DNA of 32,171 nt from Trichormus sp. M33_DOE_039. GTDB lineage: Bacteria; Cyanobacteriota; Cyanobacteriia; Cyanobacteriales; Nostocaceae. Positions 6,249-15,290 of this stretch are shown piece after piece. Position 1 is the stretch's first letter. Each line of letters starts with the position of its first letter. Under the pieces are notes generated by a model, which was given only the letters and a program-made list of their open reading frames with translations, ran no database searches and was not told the origin of the DNA. The position numbers were made by a program, and so were the translations under genes. The stretch is from positions 1 through 32,171 of the forward strand of contig DVDT01000017.1 of assembly GCA_015296085.1 (NCBI GenBank). Direction: 5' to 3'.

Positions 6249-7268
6249 GTGGTTATCAATAAAATTGAGCGTATACCAGCACCTCCAAAAGATGAGTTTT
6301 ATCGAGAGTATATTCTTACCCAACGTCCAGTGATTATCACTAATCTCTTTGAACATACACCATTGTCTCAAATGGATACACTGGACAAGGTAAGAACTAG
6401 ACTGGCTGACCTACCAGTTCGAGTCTGTCACAATTACATTGCTCATTTAGTGAGTGGAAAAACAGTCGATGATCCCCGGATGATGAACTTAGGTGCATAT
6501 CTCGACTTTTTGAAAGCACAACCCTTAAATGCGGATATATATGTCGATTATTCGACACCACAAAATTTGTTGGAGTTATTACCCCTGACACAATACCAAG
6601 ATTTTTGGGATGAGAACGATTTATATTCCCATATGTTTGCCGCTGGTGGTAGTAACTACGCTCATCTGCACTATGATGTCGATCAGCGTAACGTTTTGCT
6701 ATTTCAAGTATTTGGTAAAAAGCGGTTTGTCTTGATTCATCCGCGTGAAACTCACAAACTAGATCCCATTGATCAGCCGAATTTATGTTGTAGCAGTGGC
6801 TTCTTTCTAGAAAATATGTCAGAAGTCCAGAAAACGAATTTTCTTGAATATACCAATGCTTTCGAGGTAGTACTTCATCCTGGCGAAACCATTTTCATGC
6901 CGATGATGTTCTGGCACTATATTGAGTATTTAGAACCAGCCATGTCTGTAGTTTATCGTTTGGGACGTAACCCTTATAATCGGCGATTTGCAGAAATATT
7001 TCCCGCCCCATCGGTAGATGTGCAGTCTCTTTCCCTACTGCTGATCAATGAGGAATCTGTCAAGCCAGAGCATATAGCTTGGTTAAACCAATTAGAAAAT
7101 GTCAGTCGTTCATTTAAAGGTAGTGAAAGCGATCGCCAAGCCATCTTAAACTACCTTTGTCTCAAGATGCGTGGACAATATGTCGGATTTGAGCCTATTC
7201 AGACTATGCAGGAATTGACAAGACGGCAAAACATTCTGGAACAAGCTTCACTGTATAGCAGAATTTAA
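6249..7268 (+). CDS. JmjC/cupin_8-type Fe(II)/2-oxoglutarate oxygenase
   Basis: A 339-residue cupin-like protein of the JmjC (cupin_8) class. The N-terminus 'EFYREYILTQRPVIITN' is the characteristic start of the fold. The iron triad is visible as H141 and D143 in 'AHLHYDVDQ' and H223 in 'MMFWHYIEYL'; the 2-oxoglutarate-binding Lys is likely in 'FGKKRFVLIHP' (156-165). Known members hydroxylate protein or peptide side chains at beta carbons. It is divergent from the minus-strand RiPP genes with a 97-bp shared spacer, which suggests co-regulation and action on the precursor core. Thioviridamide-type pathways also pair YcaO/TfuA with a 2-oxoglutarate hydroxylase. The start is GTG 6249 with a weak GGA upstream; an upstream in-frame stop near 6231 limits alternatives. 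Confidence 0.85.
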   Translation: MVINKIERIPAPPKDEFYREYILTQRPVIITNLFEHTPLSQMDTLDKVRTRLADLPVRVCHNYIAHLVSGKTVDDPRMMNLGAYLDFLKAQPLNADIYVDYSTPQNLLELLPLTQYQDFWDENDLYSHMFAAGGSNYAHLHYDVDQRNVLLFQVFGKKRFVLIHPRETHKLDPIDQPNLCCSSGFFLENMSEVQKTNFLEYTNAFEVVLHPGETIFMPMMFWHYIEYLEPAMSVVYRLGRNPYNRRFAEIFPAPSVDVQSLSLLLINEESVKPEHIAWLNQLENVSRSFKGSESDRQAILNYLCLKMRGQYVGFEPIQTMQELTRRQNILEQASLYSRI

Positions 7269-7273
7269 TTGTT

Positions 7274-7310
7274 TGATATCTCTCATGTATTTCAACCAGG
7301 GGAGATATCA
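7274..7310. terminator. Hairpin between convergent oxygenase and ABC genes
   Basis: TGATATCTC at 7274-7282 pairs perfectly with GAGATATCA at 7302-7310 across a 19-base loop. It lies just after the oxygenase stop and just beyond the end of the convergent ABC gene. The long loop and lack of a good T-run make it a weak terminator candidate. Confidence 0.4.
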
Positions 7311-7331
7311 CTGATAAAAATCTCATCCCTT

Positions 7332-9203
7332 TCAATTCTTAGAGCGTATCCTTTCAGGGCTGCCAGTGGGAATAGAGGCAATTAACTTTTGGGTATATGC
7401 TTCTTTAGGTTCGCGGTAAATGCTTTCGGCTGTACCCTGTTCCACAATTTGTCCACGATTCATGACTAAAATGCGATCGCTCATAAATTTGACGACGCTT
7501 AAATCATGGGAGATGAAAATATAAGTGAGTTGAAATTCGTCTTGTAATTCTTTGAGGAGGTTCAATACCTGCGCCTGTACGGACACATCTAAAGCTGATA
7601 CTGACTCATCACAAATAATAAATTTCGGGTTTAAAGCCAAGGAACGAGCAATACAAATCCTCTGGCGTTGTCCACCGGAAAATTGATGCGGATAGCGATT
7701 CATTGCATCTGCATTTAAACCGACTCTTTCTAAAAGTTCGGCTACTCTTTCTCGGCGTTGTTTTTTGCTTTTACCTATGGAGTGAATTAACAAAGGTTCT
7801 GCAATTGCTTCTCCGACCTTCATCCGGGGGTCGAGTGCGCTAAAGGGATTTTGAAAAACAATTTGCATTTCCCGCCGTAACTGCTGCAACTCTTTACCTT
7901 TGAGATGCGTAATATTTTGCCCATCAAAGATAATCTGTCCACCCATCGGTTCAATTAACCTTAACAGAGTTCTACCCAAGGTAGTCTTCCCACAACCGGA
8001 CTCTCCGACTAATCCCAATGTTTCCCCTGGTTTGACATCAAAGGAGACACTGTTGACTGCCATGTGGTAGCGTTTCTTAGTCCCGAAGATACTCCGCACC
8101 GGAAAACCAACTTGCAAATCATGGATTTTAAGTAAAGGTGGTTTCTGTTCTAATTGCGTCAATCTAGTACGCATTTCGGCTGGAGAAACTTCTGGTGGTG
8201 GCGATGGTTCTTTCTCTTGAATCAACAATTGTCCTGTTGGTGTTGTCTCCACACTCATATAGTCAGAGACTGTCAGCAGTTTTTGGGGATGGCGGGTGAG
8301 GGTGGGACGACAAGCAACCAAACCTTTGGTATAAGGATGCTGGGGATGACTAAAAATTTGCTCCGAAGGGCCATATTCTACAACTTTGCCTTTGTACATC
8401 ACCGCCACTTGATCAGCAATTTCCGAAATTAACCCCAAGTCATGGGTGATAAAAATTAACGCCATCTCACGAGTTTGCTGCAATTCTCTGAGGAGGTCAA
8501 TGATTGTCGCTTGGACGGTGACATCTAAAGCTGTGGTTGGTTCATCTGCAATGAGTAGCAACGGGTTGCAAGAAATTGCCATTGCAATCATCACCCGTTG
8601 TAGTTGACCCCCAGAAAGTTCATGAGGGTAGCGTTCCAGCATTGATTCCTTATGATCCTTAACTAGCTGCGCCACCTTGTATTCATCGAGGGGAGAGTTA
8701 GGATTAGTTTGCGGCCAGGTGTCGATGAATTGCTGTTGTAGTTGCTCATCACTAGGTAAAAGTTTAACTTCTTGCAGACCTGCGATCGCTATTTGTTGGG
8801 CTTGGGCTATACTGACATCCTGATGACGTTGAATGGCTTCCGCTAGCTGAAACCCGATGGTATAAACCGGGTTGAGGGAACTCATCGGTTCTTGAAAAAT
8901 CATAGCGATGTCCCCACCTCGGTAGAGTTGCATTTCTTGTGGCGGTAACTCTACCAAATTGATCGGATCAGCATTCGCCTGATGGCGAAACCAAATTTCC
9001 CCACCGCTAATTCTACCGGGATACTGCAACAAACCCATGACCGCTAGGGATGTGACCGATTTTCCACTACCAGATTCTCCTACAATACCTAGAGTTTCGC
9101 CTCGTTTTAGTGTAAAAGAAATGTCATCTACAGCTTTGGTAGTATCGCCATCACTGGAAAATTCTACTTGGAGATTGCGAACTTCTAGGATAGTTTCTCT
9201 CAT
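7332..9203 (-). CDS. Double-ATPase ABC protein, peptide/nickel (Dpp/Opp/Gsi) type
   Basis: A 623-residue fusion of two ABC ATPases, as in GsiA/YejF-type proteins that power dipeptide, oligopeptide or glutathione import. Domain 1 has Walker A 'GESGSGKS' (42-49), signature 'LSGGQLQR' and Walker B '[12 protein letters not shown]'; the linker contains '[17 protein letters not shown]', the oligopeptide-transporter C-terminal motif. Domain 2 has 'GESGCGKTT', 'FSGGQRQR' and '[12 protein letters not shown]'. Both catalytic centres look intact, although Walker B of domain 2 reads DES rather than DEP. No permease or binding-protein gene is adjacent, so partners must be encoded elsewhere, which is usual for cyanobacterial solute transporters. 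It is convergent with the RiPP oxygenase and is import-type, so it is unlikely to be the RiPP exporter. Confidence 0.93.
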   Translation of the reverse strand: MRETILEVRNLQVEFSSDGDTTKAVDDISFTLKRGETLGIVGESGSGKSVTSLAVMGLLQYPGRISGGEIWFRHQANADPINLVELPPQEMQLYRGGDIAMIFQEPMSSLNPVYTIGFQLAEAIQRHQDVSIAQAQQIAIAGLQEVKLLPSDEQLQQQFIDTWPQTNPNSPLDEYKVAQLVKDHKESMLERYPHELSGGQLQRVMIAMAISCNPLLLIADEPTTALDVTVQATIIDLLRELQQTREMALIFITHDLGLISEIADQVAVMYKGKVVEYGPSEQIFSHPQHPYTKGLVACRPTLTRHPQKLLTVSDYMSVETTPTGQLLIQEKEPSPPPEVSPAEMRTRLTQLEQKPPLLKIHDLQVGFPVRSIFGTKKRYHMAVNSVSFDVKPGETLGLVGESGCGKTTLGRTLLRLIEPMGGQIIFDGQNITHLKGKELQQLRREMQIVFQNPFSALDPRMKVGEAIAEPLLIHSIGKSKKQRRERVAELLERVGLNADAMNRYPHQFSGGQRQRICIARSLALNPKFIICDESVSALDVSVQAQVLNLLKELQDEFQLTYIFISHDLSVVKFMSDRILVMNRGQIVEQGTAESIYREPKEAYTQKLIASIPTGSPERIRSKN

Positions 9204-9522
9204 AGGAGTATCGGTCTTGACTATTGAGTAAAAATTATTTGGATTTTAACAGTAGTTTTGCATTTAAGTAGATGAGCGTAAATATTTGTCTTGAGAATCA
9301 GGCTACTGTAGTGAAAATTCTCCAGTACCTAGCTAATTTAGCTATTGTTTGAAGAAAAGCAGAGGTGCGTTGACTTTTCGATTTCCCGGTTTGCGATCGC
9401 CTATTTTCAATACCATCAATTTTTTAGCGATCGCACTGACTGATTAAGTTTAAATATAACTTTGATGTTCTCTCCCGATATAGCTGCAAGGCTATATCGA
9501 GAGATTATTTTGGGAACTATCC
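9204..9522. other. Spacer between ssb and the ABC gene
   Basis: No gene. It contains two HIP1 octamers (near 9395 and 9427) and, next to ssb, the strong hairpin listed separately. The upstream region of the ABC gene lies at its left end. Confidence 0.5.
9471..9504 (-). terminator. Hairpin downstream of ssb
   Basis: A stem of 9 + 4 bp with one C/A mismatch (CGATATAGC/GCTATATCG extended by TCTC/GAGA) around the loop TGCAAG, 19 bp beyond the ssb stop. There is no clear U-run on the minus side, so it may be an mRNA 3'-end stabiliser rather than a classic terminator. Confidence 0.55.
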
Positions 9523-10053
9523 CTAAAACGGAATATCATCTGGATCTGGTTCTTCCACTGGCTGATAGCTACTGGGTTTGGTGACTGGTTCGTAGGTGTT
9601 TACCTGGGGAGTAACATTTGCGGGACTTGCAACTGGGGTGGGAGTTGGGCGTGGAGGTTCGTAACTAGGAACGTTGACTGGTTGTGGGGGTGGGGATGTT
9701 TCTGTAAATGCTGACGTTCTCGCTGGTGCTGGTGATGCGGTAAAATCACTGCCGCCTACAGATTGGATTTGTTGTACAGTCAATTCAGCCCGTTTTTCTT
9801 TAAAACCTTCTTGACGTTCGACTGTGTGCATCCCTAAACGTCCTGCGATGATCACGCGATCGCCTTGGTGATAATTTTGCTGAATTTCTGTAGCTAAATT
9901 TCCCCACCCCACCACTTTTAAGGTCGCTGGCGGGTCTTCTGGTTTTTGAGAATTGGGAAACTGCACCAACATTTCGGTGACTGCTAGGTTATCTGATGTA
10001 TAGCGTAATTGCGGTTCTTGAATAATTTCCGCCATCAACACACAGCTGTTCAT
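9523..10053 (-). CDS. ssb: Single-stranded DNA-binding protein
   Basis: A 176-residue SSB. An N-terminal OB fold (about 1-105: 'MNSCVLMAEIIQEPQLRYT', 'LKVVGWGNLATEIQQNYHQGD', 'VIIAGRLGM') binds single-stranded DNA. It is followed by a Pro/Thr/Ala-rich disordered linker and an acidic tail 'DPDDIPF', the hallmark tip that recruits replication and repair partners. Start codon ATG 10053 is firmly set by a perfect AGGAGG five bases upstream. The linker is unusually rich in Pro-Val-Thr stretches. It is monocistronic, with a hairpin after it and a palindrome 45 bp upstream. Cyanobacteria often carry more than one SSB-like protein, so whether this is the essential copy is not certain. Confidence 0.92.
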   Translation of the reverse strand: MNSCVLMAEIIQEPQLRYTSDNLAVTEMLVQFPNSQKPEDPPATLKVVGWGNLATEIQQNYHQGDRVIIAGRLGMHTVERQEGFKEKRAELTVQQIQSVGGSDFTASPAPARTSAFTETSPPPQPVNVPSYEPPRPTPTPVASPANVTPQVNTYEPVTKPSSYQPVEEPDPDDIPF

Positions 10054-10097
10054 CGCATCCTCCTGACTTAATAATTCGGAACTGTCTACGCTAACGT

Positions 10098-10113
10098 ATT
10101 CATAATTATGAAT
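10098..10113. promoter_or_regulatory. 16-bp palindrome upstream of ssb
   Basis: ATTCATAATTATGAAT is perfectly palindromic and lies 45-60 bp before the ssb start, a plausible promoter/operator position. AT-rich palindromes of this size can also arise by chance. Confidence 0.3.
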
Positions 10114-10347
10114 TCATTCATAAACCGTCTATTGTGCTTTATTCCTAGCATAAAAGCCAAGCGATCGCGTTATACAACAGTGATAAAACTGCTGAACACT
10201 CCCGCCTGACTAAAACGAGCATTGATTTCTGCATGAGTAGTATAATTGTACCACTGTATATTGATACTTACAATTATTGCATTGTGAATCGTACACTAGC
10301 GGGGGATTGATCAGCAGCAATTGCAGATTTCCAACGTCTCTCTGACA

Positions 10348-11559
10348 TTACTCATCTACGTGAACAGGAAATATACCTAAAGCGATTAATCTGGCTGGTA
10401 AATCGCGCAAAATCGGCAAGCGTAACCAAAATGGAGGTTGAAAAGTACGATTAGAGGAGAGGATGGGAGCAAATACTCGTTTTTGAATCAAAGTCTGAAA
10501 TGCTTGAATGATGCGTGTGGGTAATTCGCGTTGCTGCTGCACCTTTGCCAAATCTTTCAATTCTACATGGTGATTTTGCAGCGGCTTCGTTAACACATTT
10601 GCAGTGACGACAGCATCTTGAATGGCGTAGTTAATTCCTACACCCCCAACGGGTGACATGACATGAGCCGCATCACCAATGAGTAACAACCCTGGACGAT
10701 ACCAGCATTGCATACGGCTAGACTCTACAGATAAAAAAGCAACCTGTGACCAATCGTGTAAATGATCAATGCGGTTGGCTAATTCTGGGACAACTTCCAC
10801 CACAGAGGTTTTTAAGGTGGCTAAACCCTCAGCGCGCAACTTTTGATAACCTCCCTTGGGAATGACATAAGCCAGCTGCCATTCATCGCCACGGTCAAGC
10901 ATTGCTACAATGTGACCAGGAGCAAAGCGTCCCATTCCTCCCTCAATTTCTCCTGCTTGACGCGGTAAGCGAAACCAAAGTACATCCATTGGTGGTGAGG
11001 TTTCAATAGCTGTGAAATTACCTAACTGTCGTAACTTGGAATGACGACCATCTGCACCAACTGTCAGCATAGCGCGGATTTCATGCCAACCACCGCCACC
11101 CCGATAGCGTACACCTCGAATTACACCATCCTCTACAATTAGTTCTTGAACATTTGCCCCCATGACTAATTGAAAACTCGGATATTTTTGTGCTTCCTGA
11201 GTGATGAATTCGAGAAATTTCACCTGGGGCAGCATTGTAATGTAAGGATATCGGGTTTTCAGGTGACTAAAATCAGCCAAAGTCGTCGTACTTTCCGGCG
11301 TTTGAATCCTAATTTGGCGCATTTTAGCGTGGGGTAATTGTAGCAAGCGATCGCTCAACCCCAACTCTTCCATAATTTGCATTACCGAGGGGTGAATCGT
11401 ATCACCTCGAAAATCTCGGTCAAAATCCTTGTGTGCTTCCAACAGCATCACATTCACACCCCGACGCGCTAGCAACAAAGCCAAAACTGTCCCAGCCGGG
11501 CCACCCCCAACAATGCAACAATCTGTAGTTTGTACGTCTACAATGTCATGGATAGTCAT
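10348..11559 (-). CDS. FAD-dependent monooxygenase/oxidoreductase (PHBH-like)
   Basis: A 403-residue class A flavin monooxygenase-like protein. Visible motifs: the Rossmann FAD-binding 'CCIVGGGPAGTVLALLLARRG' start (residues 15-22 hold the GxGxxG core), 'RGDTIHPSVMQIMEELGL', the DG-type 'GADGRHSKLR', and 'LLLIGDAAHVMSPVGGVGINYAIQDA', the GD motif binding FAD ribityl. These are complete, so the enzyme should bind FAD and probably NAD(P)H and hydroxylate an aromatic or similar substrate. Substrate unknown; the general annotation in cyanobacteria is simply FAD-dependent oxidoreductase. It is divergent from the MalK-type gene across 118 bp that contains TTGACT repeats. Confidence 0.88.
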   Translation of the reverse strand: MTIHDIVDVQTTDCCIVGGGPAGTVLALLLARRGVNVMLLEAHKDFDRDFRGDTIHPSVMQIMEELGLSDRLLQLPHAKMRQIRIQTPESTTTLADFSHLKTRYPYITMLPQVKFLEFITQEAQKYPSFQLVMGANVQELIVEDGVIRGVRYRGGGGWHEIRAMLTVGADGRHSKLRQLGNFTAIETSPPMDVLWFRLPRQAGEIEGGMGRFAPGHIVAMLDRGDEWQLAYVIPKGGYQKLRAEGLATLKTSVVEVVPELANRIDHLHDWSQVAFLSVESSRMQCWYRPGLLLIGDAAHVMSPVGGVGINYAIQDAVVTANVLTKPLQNHHVELKDLAKVQQQRELPTRIIQAFQTLIQKRVFAPILSSNRTFQPPFWLRLPILRDLPARLIALGIFPVHVDE

Positions 11560-11642
11560 AAGGTCTAGGGAGTAAAGAGTATGGACAGTTGTGTGTAATT
11601 CTTAATCGCCTTACTGCTATGCTAACTCTTGACTAAATGACC

Positions 11643-11663
11643 GTTGACTGTTGACTATTGACT
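11643..11663 (+). repeat. 7-bp tandem repeat (GTTGACT)
   Basis: Three adjacent units GTTGACT, GTTGACT, ATTGACT in the divergent spacer between the FAD protein and the MalK-type gene. Heptamer repeats are typical of Nostoc-type spacers. They resemble -35 boxes, but that is probably coincidence. Confidence 0.75.
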
Positions 11664-11677
11664 AATCACTAAAACCC

Positions 11678-12964
11678 GTGGCGAAAGTTTTTATAGAAAA
11701 CGTTTATAAAAGTTTCCCTCCCCGTCGAGGGGAAAGTGCGGTTTCACCAGCTGCATCTGGGAAAAAAAGCGATACACCACCAGAACAAGCAGGAAATACC
11801 AATGTATTACGCCGAATTAACCTCACAGTCAGCGATGGGGAATTTATGGTGTTGGTGGGGCCTTCGGGTTGTGGGAAAAGTACCCTCCTGCGGTTAATTG
11901 CTGGCTTGGAAACAATGACAGGGGGGAATATTTGGGTAGGCGATCGCTTGATGAATGACTTACCCCCGAAAGAACGAGACATTGCGATGGTGTTTCAAAA
12001 TTACGCCCTCTATCCCCACATGACGGTGTATGACAACATCGCCTTTGGATTACGCCGTCGGGAATTAGGAACGGGGGACAATCAGCCCTCTCGACTACCT
12101 GATTTTGCAGAAAATCTATTGGTGGGAACAACCAGGAAGCTACCCAAAGGACTACGTTATCTATCACAAAAAGAACGACAAGTAGAGCAACGGGTGCGAG
12201 GTGTGGCGGAGTTGTTGCAAATTGAAACGCTGCTGCATCGCTTACCAAAACAGCTATCGGGCGGACAAAGACAAAGGGTAGCATTAGGAAGGGCGATCGC
12301 TCGCAATCCCCAAGTATTTTTAATGGATGAGCCGCTTTCTAACCTAGATGCAAAACTACGTGCAGAAACCCGCACGCAAATTGTCAAACTACAACGCCAA
12401 TTAGGGACAACAACAATTTACGTCACCCATGACCAAACTGAAGCCATGACAATGGGCGATCGCATCGCCATCATGAATCAAGGTCAAATTCAACAAGTCG
12501 CTTCTCCGTTAGAACTGTATAACAACCCGGTTAACCGCTTTGTAGCAGAATTCATCGGTACACCACCCATGAATTTTATTCCCGTAGAATTTCACGCACC
12601 TCTGTTAATTACCCATGCACAATTCCGTCTAACTCTCCCAGAAATTTGGGCTAGATCATTGCAAAGATACGATGGACAAACCCTGATTTTAGGTATCCGT
12701 CCAGAACATTTAAACGTGGGTGTACCTGCTACTAAAAATTTCCAAGTAGAAGTAGATTTAGTCGAAAATCTGGGTAACGATGCCTTTATTGCAGCTAAAT
12801 TAGTTGACCAGCAACCTCAATTTGCTCACAGCACCAATCCTCTGCAAGTACGTGTTCCTCCAGAACGTTTAGTTAGTGTAGGTGAAGAACTTTGGTTATC
12901 TCTCACCCCAGAGAAAATTCACTTTTTTGACCCAGATACTGAGTTAGCGATTTTTCCTGAGTGA
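11678..12964 (+). CDS. MalK/UgpC-type ABC transporter ATP-binding protein
   Basis: A 428-residue ABC ATPase of the sugar/glycerol-3-phosphate importer class. Walker A 'GPSGCGKST' is at 61-69, the Q loop is 'MVFQNYALYPHMTV', the signature 'LSGGQRQRVALGRAIA' and Walker B 'VFLMDEPLSNLDAKLR'; a C-terminal TOBE/regulatory part follows ('LGIRPEHLNVG'). Two insertions relative to standard MalK are visible: about 25 residues rich in Ser/Pro/Gly before the second strand (15-42), and about 45 residues after 'FGLRRRELG' between the Q loop and the signature, which lengthen the helical domain. No permease is adjacent. The start is GTG 11678; no clear Shine-Dalgarno is seen. Confidence 0.92.
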   Translation: MAKVFIENVYKSFPPRRGESAVSPAASGKKSDTPPEQAGNTNVLRRINLTVSDGEFMVLVGPSGCGKSTLLRLIAGLETMTGGNIWVGDRLMNDLPPKERDIAMVFQNYALYPHMTVYDNIAFGLRRRELGTGDNQPSRLPDFAENLLVGTTRKLPKGLRYLSQKERQVEQRVRGVAELLQIETLLHRLPKQLSGGQRQRVALGRAIARNPQVFLMDEPLSNLDAKLRAETRTQIVKLQRQLGTTTIYVTHDQTEAMTMGDRIAIMNQGQIQQVASPLELYNNPVNRFVAEFIGTPPMNFIPVEFHAPLLITHAQFRLTLPEIWARSLQRYDGQTLILGIRPEHLNVGVPATKNFQVEVDLVENLGNDAFIAAKLVDQQPQFAHSTNPLQVRVPPERLVSVGEELWLSLTPEKIHFFDPDTELAIFPE

Positions 12965-13749
12965 AAAGAGGAAGTAGGGAGTAGAAGAGAATTGGAGATT
13001 TGACGAAAAGTTTCTGGTGTGGGTTTCCCTTTTCACAAAATTCATGAATTCTCTCCCCCGAATTTTTACAGTCGAGAAAGTGTCAATCCGTCATTCAAAT
13101 TTTGCGCCTAATTACGAATTATCCAAAATTCAGCAACAGATAAAAACTCTAAGAGGGTGTTTGAAAAGTGTTCGGCTGTGACTTTCAGTACGTTCATATC
13201 CCCCCTAACCCTAGGGCTGATTCTTTGTAGCCAGAGAAAATTTAGGAATCCAATACTTTTGTTCCTTGATTATTTTGTTTCGCTAAGTAGGCTACGCAGA
13301 AATTAGGAGTCTGATTTTTCTCTGTAGAACATGAATTAGCCCTACCCCTAACCCCCCTTAAAAAAGGTGGGAATAAGAATCAAAGTCCCCCTTTTTAAGG
13401 GGAGCCACTGCGTTGAACGGGTTTCCCGGCTTCAAGCAAGTGGCGTGGATTTAGGGGGATCTAAAAATATTTGCTACATCACTAGGGACTTTTCAAACAT
13501 CCTGTAAAACACATAAACTATTTGGGTTTTTTCATTTGGCATTTTGAATTGGTATAACATCATCAACCTAGTAGCGATCGCCACTAGCCAACAATGCCAG
13601 CAGCACATTCAGATTAGTTTTCTCAAATCCTTGGGGTACAGGGACATAAAATGTGCAACTCCAGAATTGAGTAATCATGAATAGAATCGCATGATATAGT
13701 AACTTTAAAAAAGTTTAAAAAAATTAACAAAAATAAATTTTTTAGCTTC
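12965..13749. other. Gene-free spacer with repeats and a MITE-like element
   Basis: A 785-bp gap. The central 350 bp is the MITE-like element listed separately; the rest is AT-rich, with a HIP1 octamer near 13574. The last 100 bp presumably carry the promoter of the MATE gene. A reverse frame at 13623-13871 overlaps the MATE start and has no protein-like features. Confidence 0.5.
13154..13503. mobile_element. MITE-like element with 16-bp terminal inverted repeats
   Basis: AGGGTGTTTGAAAAGT at 13154-13169 is matched in inverted orientation at 13488-13503 (15 of 16 identical). The 350-bp interior has no gene but has nested inverted repeats: CCCCCTAACCC and CCCCTAACCCCCCTTAAAAAA against CCCCCTTTTTAAGGGG, plus the Nostoc-type motif GTTGAACGGGTTTCCCGGC. 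That layout (terminal inverted repeats, no ORF, internal palindromes) is that of a non-autonomous transposon. A target duplication could not be defined. Confidence 0.65.
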
Positions 13750-15147
13750 ATGAATAACATTTTCAGTAGAGACAGATTGATATCTGAAGTTAAACAATTT
13801 CTTTTGTTAGCTGTTCCTTTAGCAGCAGCACAGCTGGCGCAGTCGGCAACTGGCTTTGTAGATACGGTCATGATGGGCTGGTTGGGAAGTCAGACTATTG
13901 CATCTGGAGGTTTGGGTAGTGCAATATTTACTTTTTTAATTTTCATTACCACGGGTGTTGTTTCTGCCGTTAGTCCTTTAGCGGCTCAAGCATACGGAGC
14001 AGGACAGCCTGAGCAAGTGGGCAAGATTGTCCGCCAAGGATTGGGGATATCTGTGTTTTTAGGGATACCGATTGTTATAGTACTCTGGTATGGAGAAACT
14101 GTACTACTACTATTAGGTCAAAACCCAGATGCAGCAGCACTAGCAGCAACTTATTTAAGAGCGATCGCCTGGGGTTTTATCCCGGCTTTGGGCTTTGCTG
14201 TACTCAAAAGTTTTCTTTCTGCTCTCTCGCAACCGCAGATAGTTATGATCACTGTGGTGTTAGGTACTTTGCTTAACATTACAGCTAACTATGTTTTGAT
14301 GTTTGGCAAACTAGGATTACCCGCCCTAGGGCTAGCTGGGATTGGTTGGGCAAGTACACTGTCACTTTGGAGTATGTTTATTGCTTTATTTATCTATATA
14401 TATAGTCAGCATCAATTTAAAATTTACCGCATATTTCATAATTCATTCAGCTACACTTTAACCCCAGAAAATCGCCGCATTGTTGGGGAGATTTTTCAGT
14501 TGGGACTGCCTATTGGTGGGCTAATTGCAATGGAAGCAGGACTGTTCACAGTGGTGACGTTTTTAATAGGACAATTAGGAACGATTTCCTTAGCTGCCCA
14601 TCAAATTGCCTTGCAGACAAGTGCTATGTCTTTTCAGATTGCCCTTGGTATTTCTCTAGCAACTACTATACGCGTTGGACAATTAGCCGGAGAGCAAGAT
14701 TCAGCTGGTGTTCGTCTGGCTGGATATGTGGGTATGAGCTTGGGTGCTTTCTCTATGGGTATGGCAGGAATTATCTTCTGGTTATTACCCAAGTCGGTTA
14801 TTTCTCTTTACCTCGACATCAAAAATCCCAGTAATGAAAATGTAGTGAACTTGGCAGTTCAATTGCTTGTAGTAGCTGCGATTTTTCAAATTGTTGATGG
14901 AGTGCAAGTCAATGCTGCCGGAGCATTACGAGGATTAAAAGATACGCGAATTCCCATGCTAATTGGTATTTTTGCTTATTGGGGTGTGGGTTTATCTACT
15001 GGTTATATTTTGGGCATATGGCTAGAGTATGGAGCAATTGGTCTTTGGTGGGGATTAGCAATTGGTTTAGCTAGTGCAGCTATAGTCTTGACTTGGCGGT
15101 TTAGGATTGTGCAATCCATAACAAATTTGAACCAGATTAGTGATTAA
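13750..15147 (+). CDS. MATE-family multidrug/metabolite efflux transporter
   Basis: A 465-residue integral membrane protein with about twelve hydrophobic segments in two homologous halves. The start 'FLLLAVPLAAAQLAQSATGFVDTVMMGWLG' is the NorM-type first helix signature, and 'LGLPIGGLIAMEAGLFTVVTFLIGQLG' opens the second half. Family members export cationic drugs or metabolites using Na+ or H+ gradients. Length fits the family (about 450-470). It is followed after about 140 bp by the cupin-like gene on the same strand; co-transcription is possible. It could serve a metabolite-export role, but nothing ties it to the RiPP locus 6 kb away. Confidence 0.93.
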   Translation: MNNIFSRDRLISEVKQFLLLAVPLAAAQLAQSATGFVDTVMMGWLGSQTIASGGLGSAIFTFLIFITTGVVSAVSPLAAQAYGAGQPEQVGKIVRQGLGISVFLGIPIVIVLWYGETVLLLLGQNPDAAALAATYLRAIAWGFIPALGFAVLKSFLSALSQPQIVMITVVLGTLLNITANYVLMFGKLGLPALGLAGIGWASTLSLWSMFIALFIYIYSQHQFKIYRIFHNSFSYTLTPENRRIVGEIFQLGLPIGGLIAMEAGLFTVVTFLIGQLGTISLAAHQIALQTSAMSFQIALGISLATTIRVGQLAGEQDSAGVRLAGYVGMSLGAFSMGMAGIIFWLLPKSVISLYLDIKNPSNENVVNLAVQLLVVAAIFQIVDGVQVNAAGALRGLKDTRIPMLIGIFAYWGVGLSTGYILGIWLEYGAIGLWWGLAIGLASAAIVLTWRFRIVQSITNLNQISD

Positions 15148-15290
15148 GTCAACTTTGCTCAACCTCATATTTTTGGTATTGAGTTTATCTGCTGATCCTT
15201 AACTGAGCCTGATTTGAACGTATTCAACCTATTTATTGTCATGTAAAAATCTTCTAGTTCAATGTTTTATTTGGGATTTTGAGGTTTTAC

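Noticed and set aside
7332-9203. Double ABC ATPase as the exporter of the RiPP product
   Set aside because: Its motifs, including the HPYT linker element, are those of peptide/nickel importers. It has no membrane domain or C39 peptidase and is convergent with the RiPP oxygenase gene.
11628-11663. TTGACT series as operator or CRISPR-like repeat
   Set aside because: The units are directly adjacent 7-mers without spacers, a common Nostoc-type microsatellite pattern.
11844-12284. 146-residue reverse frame inside the MalK-type gene
   Set aside because: Fully overlapped by a clear ABC ATPase; its translation has no protein family features.
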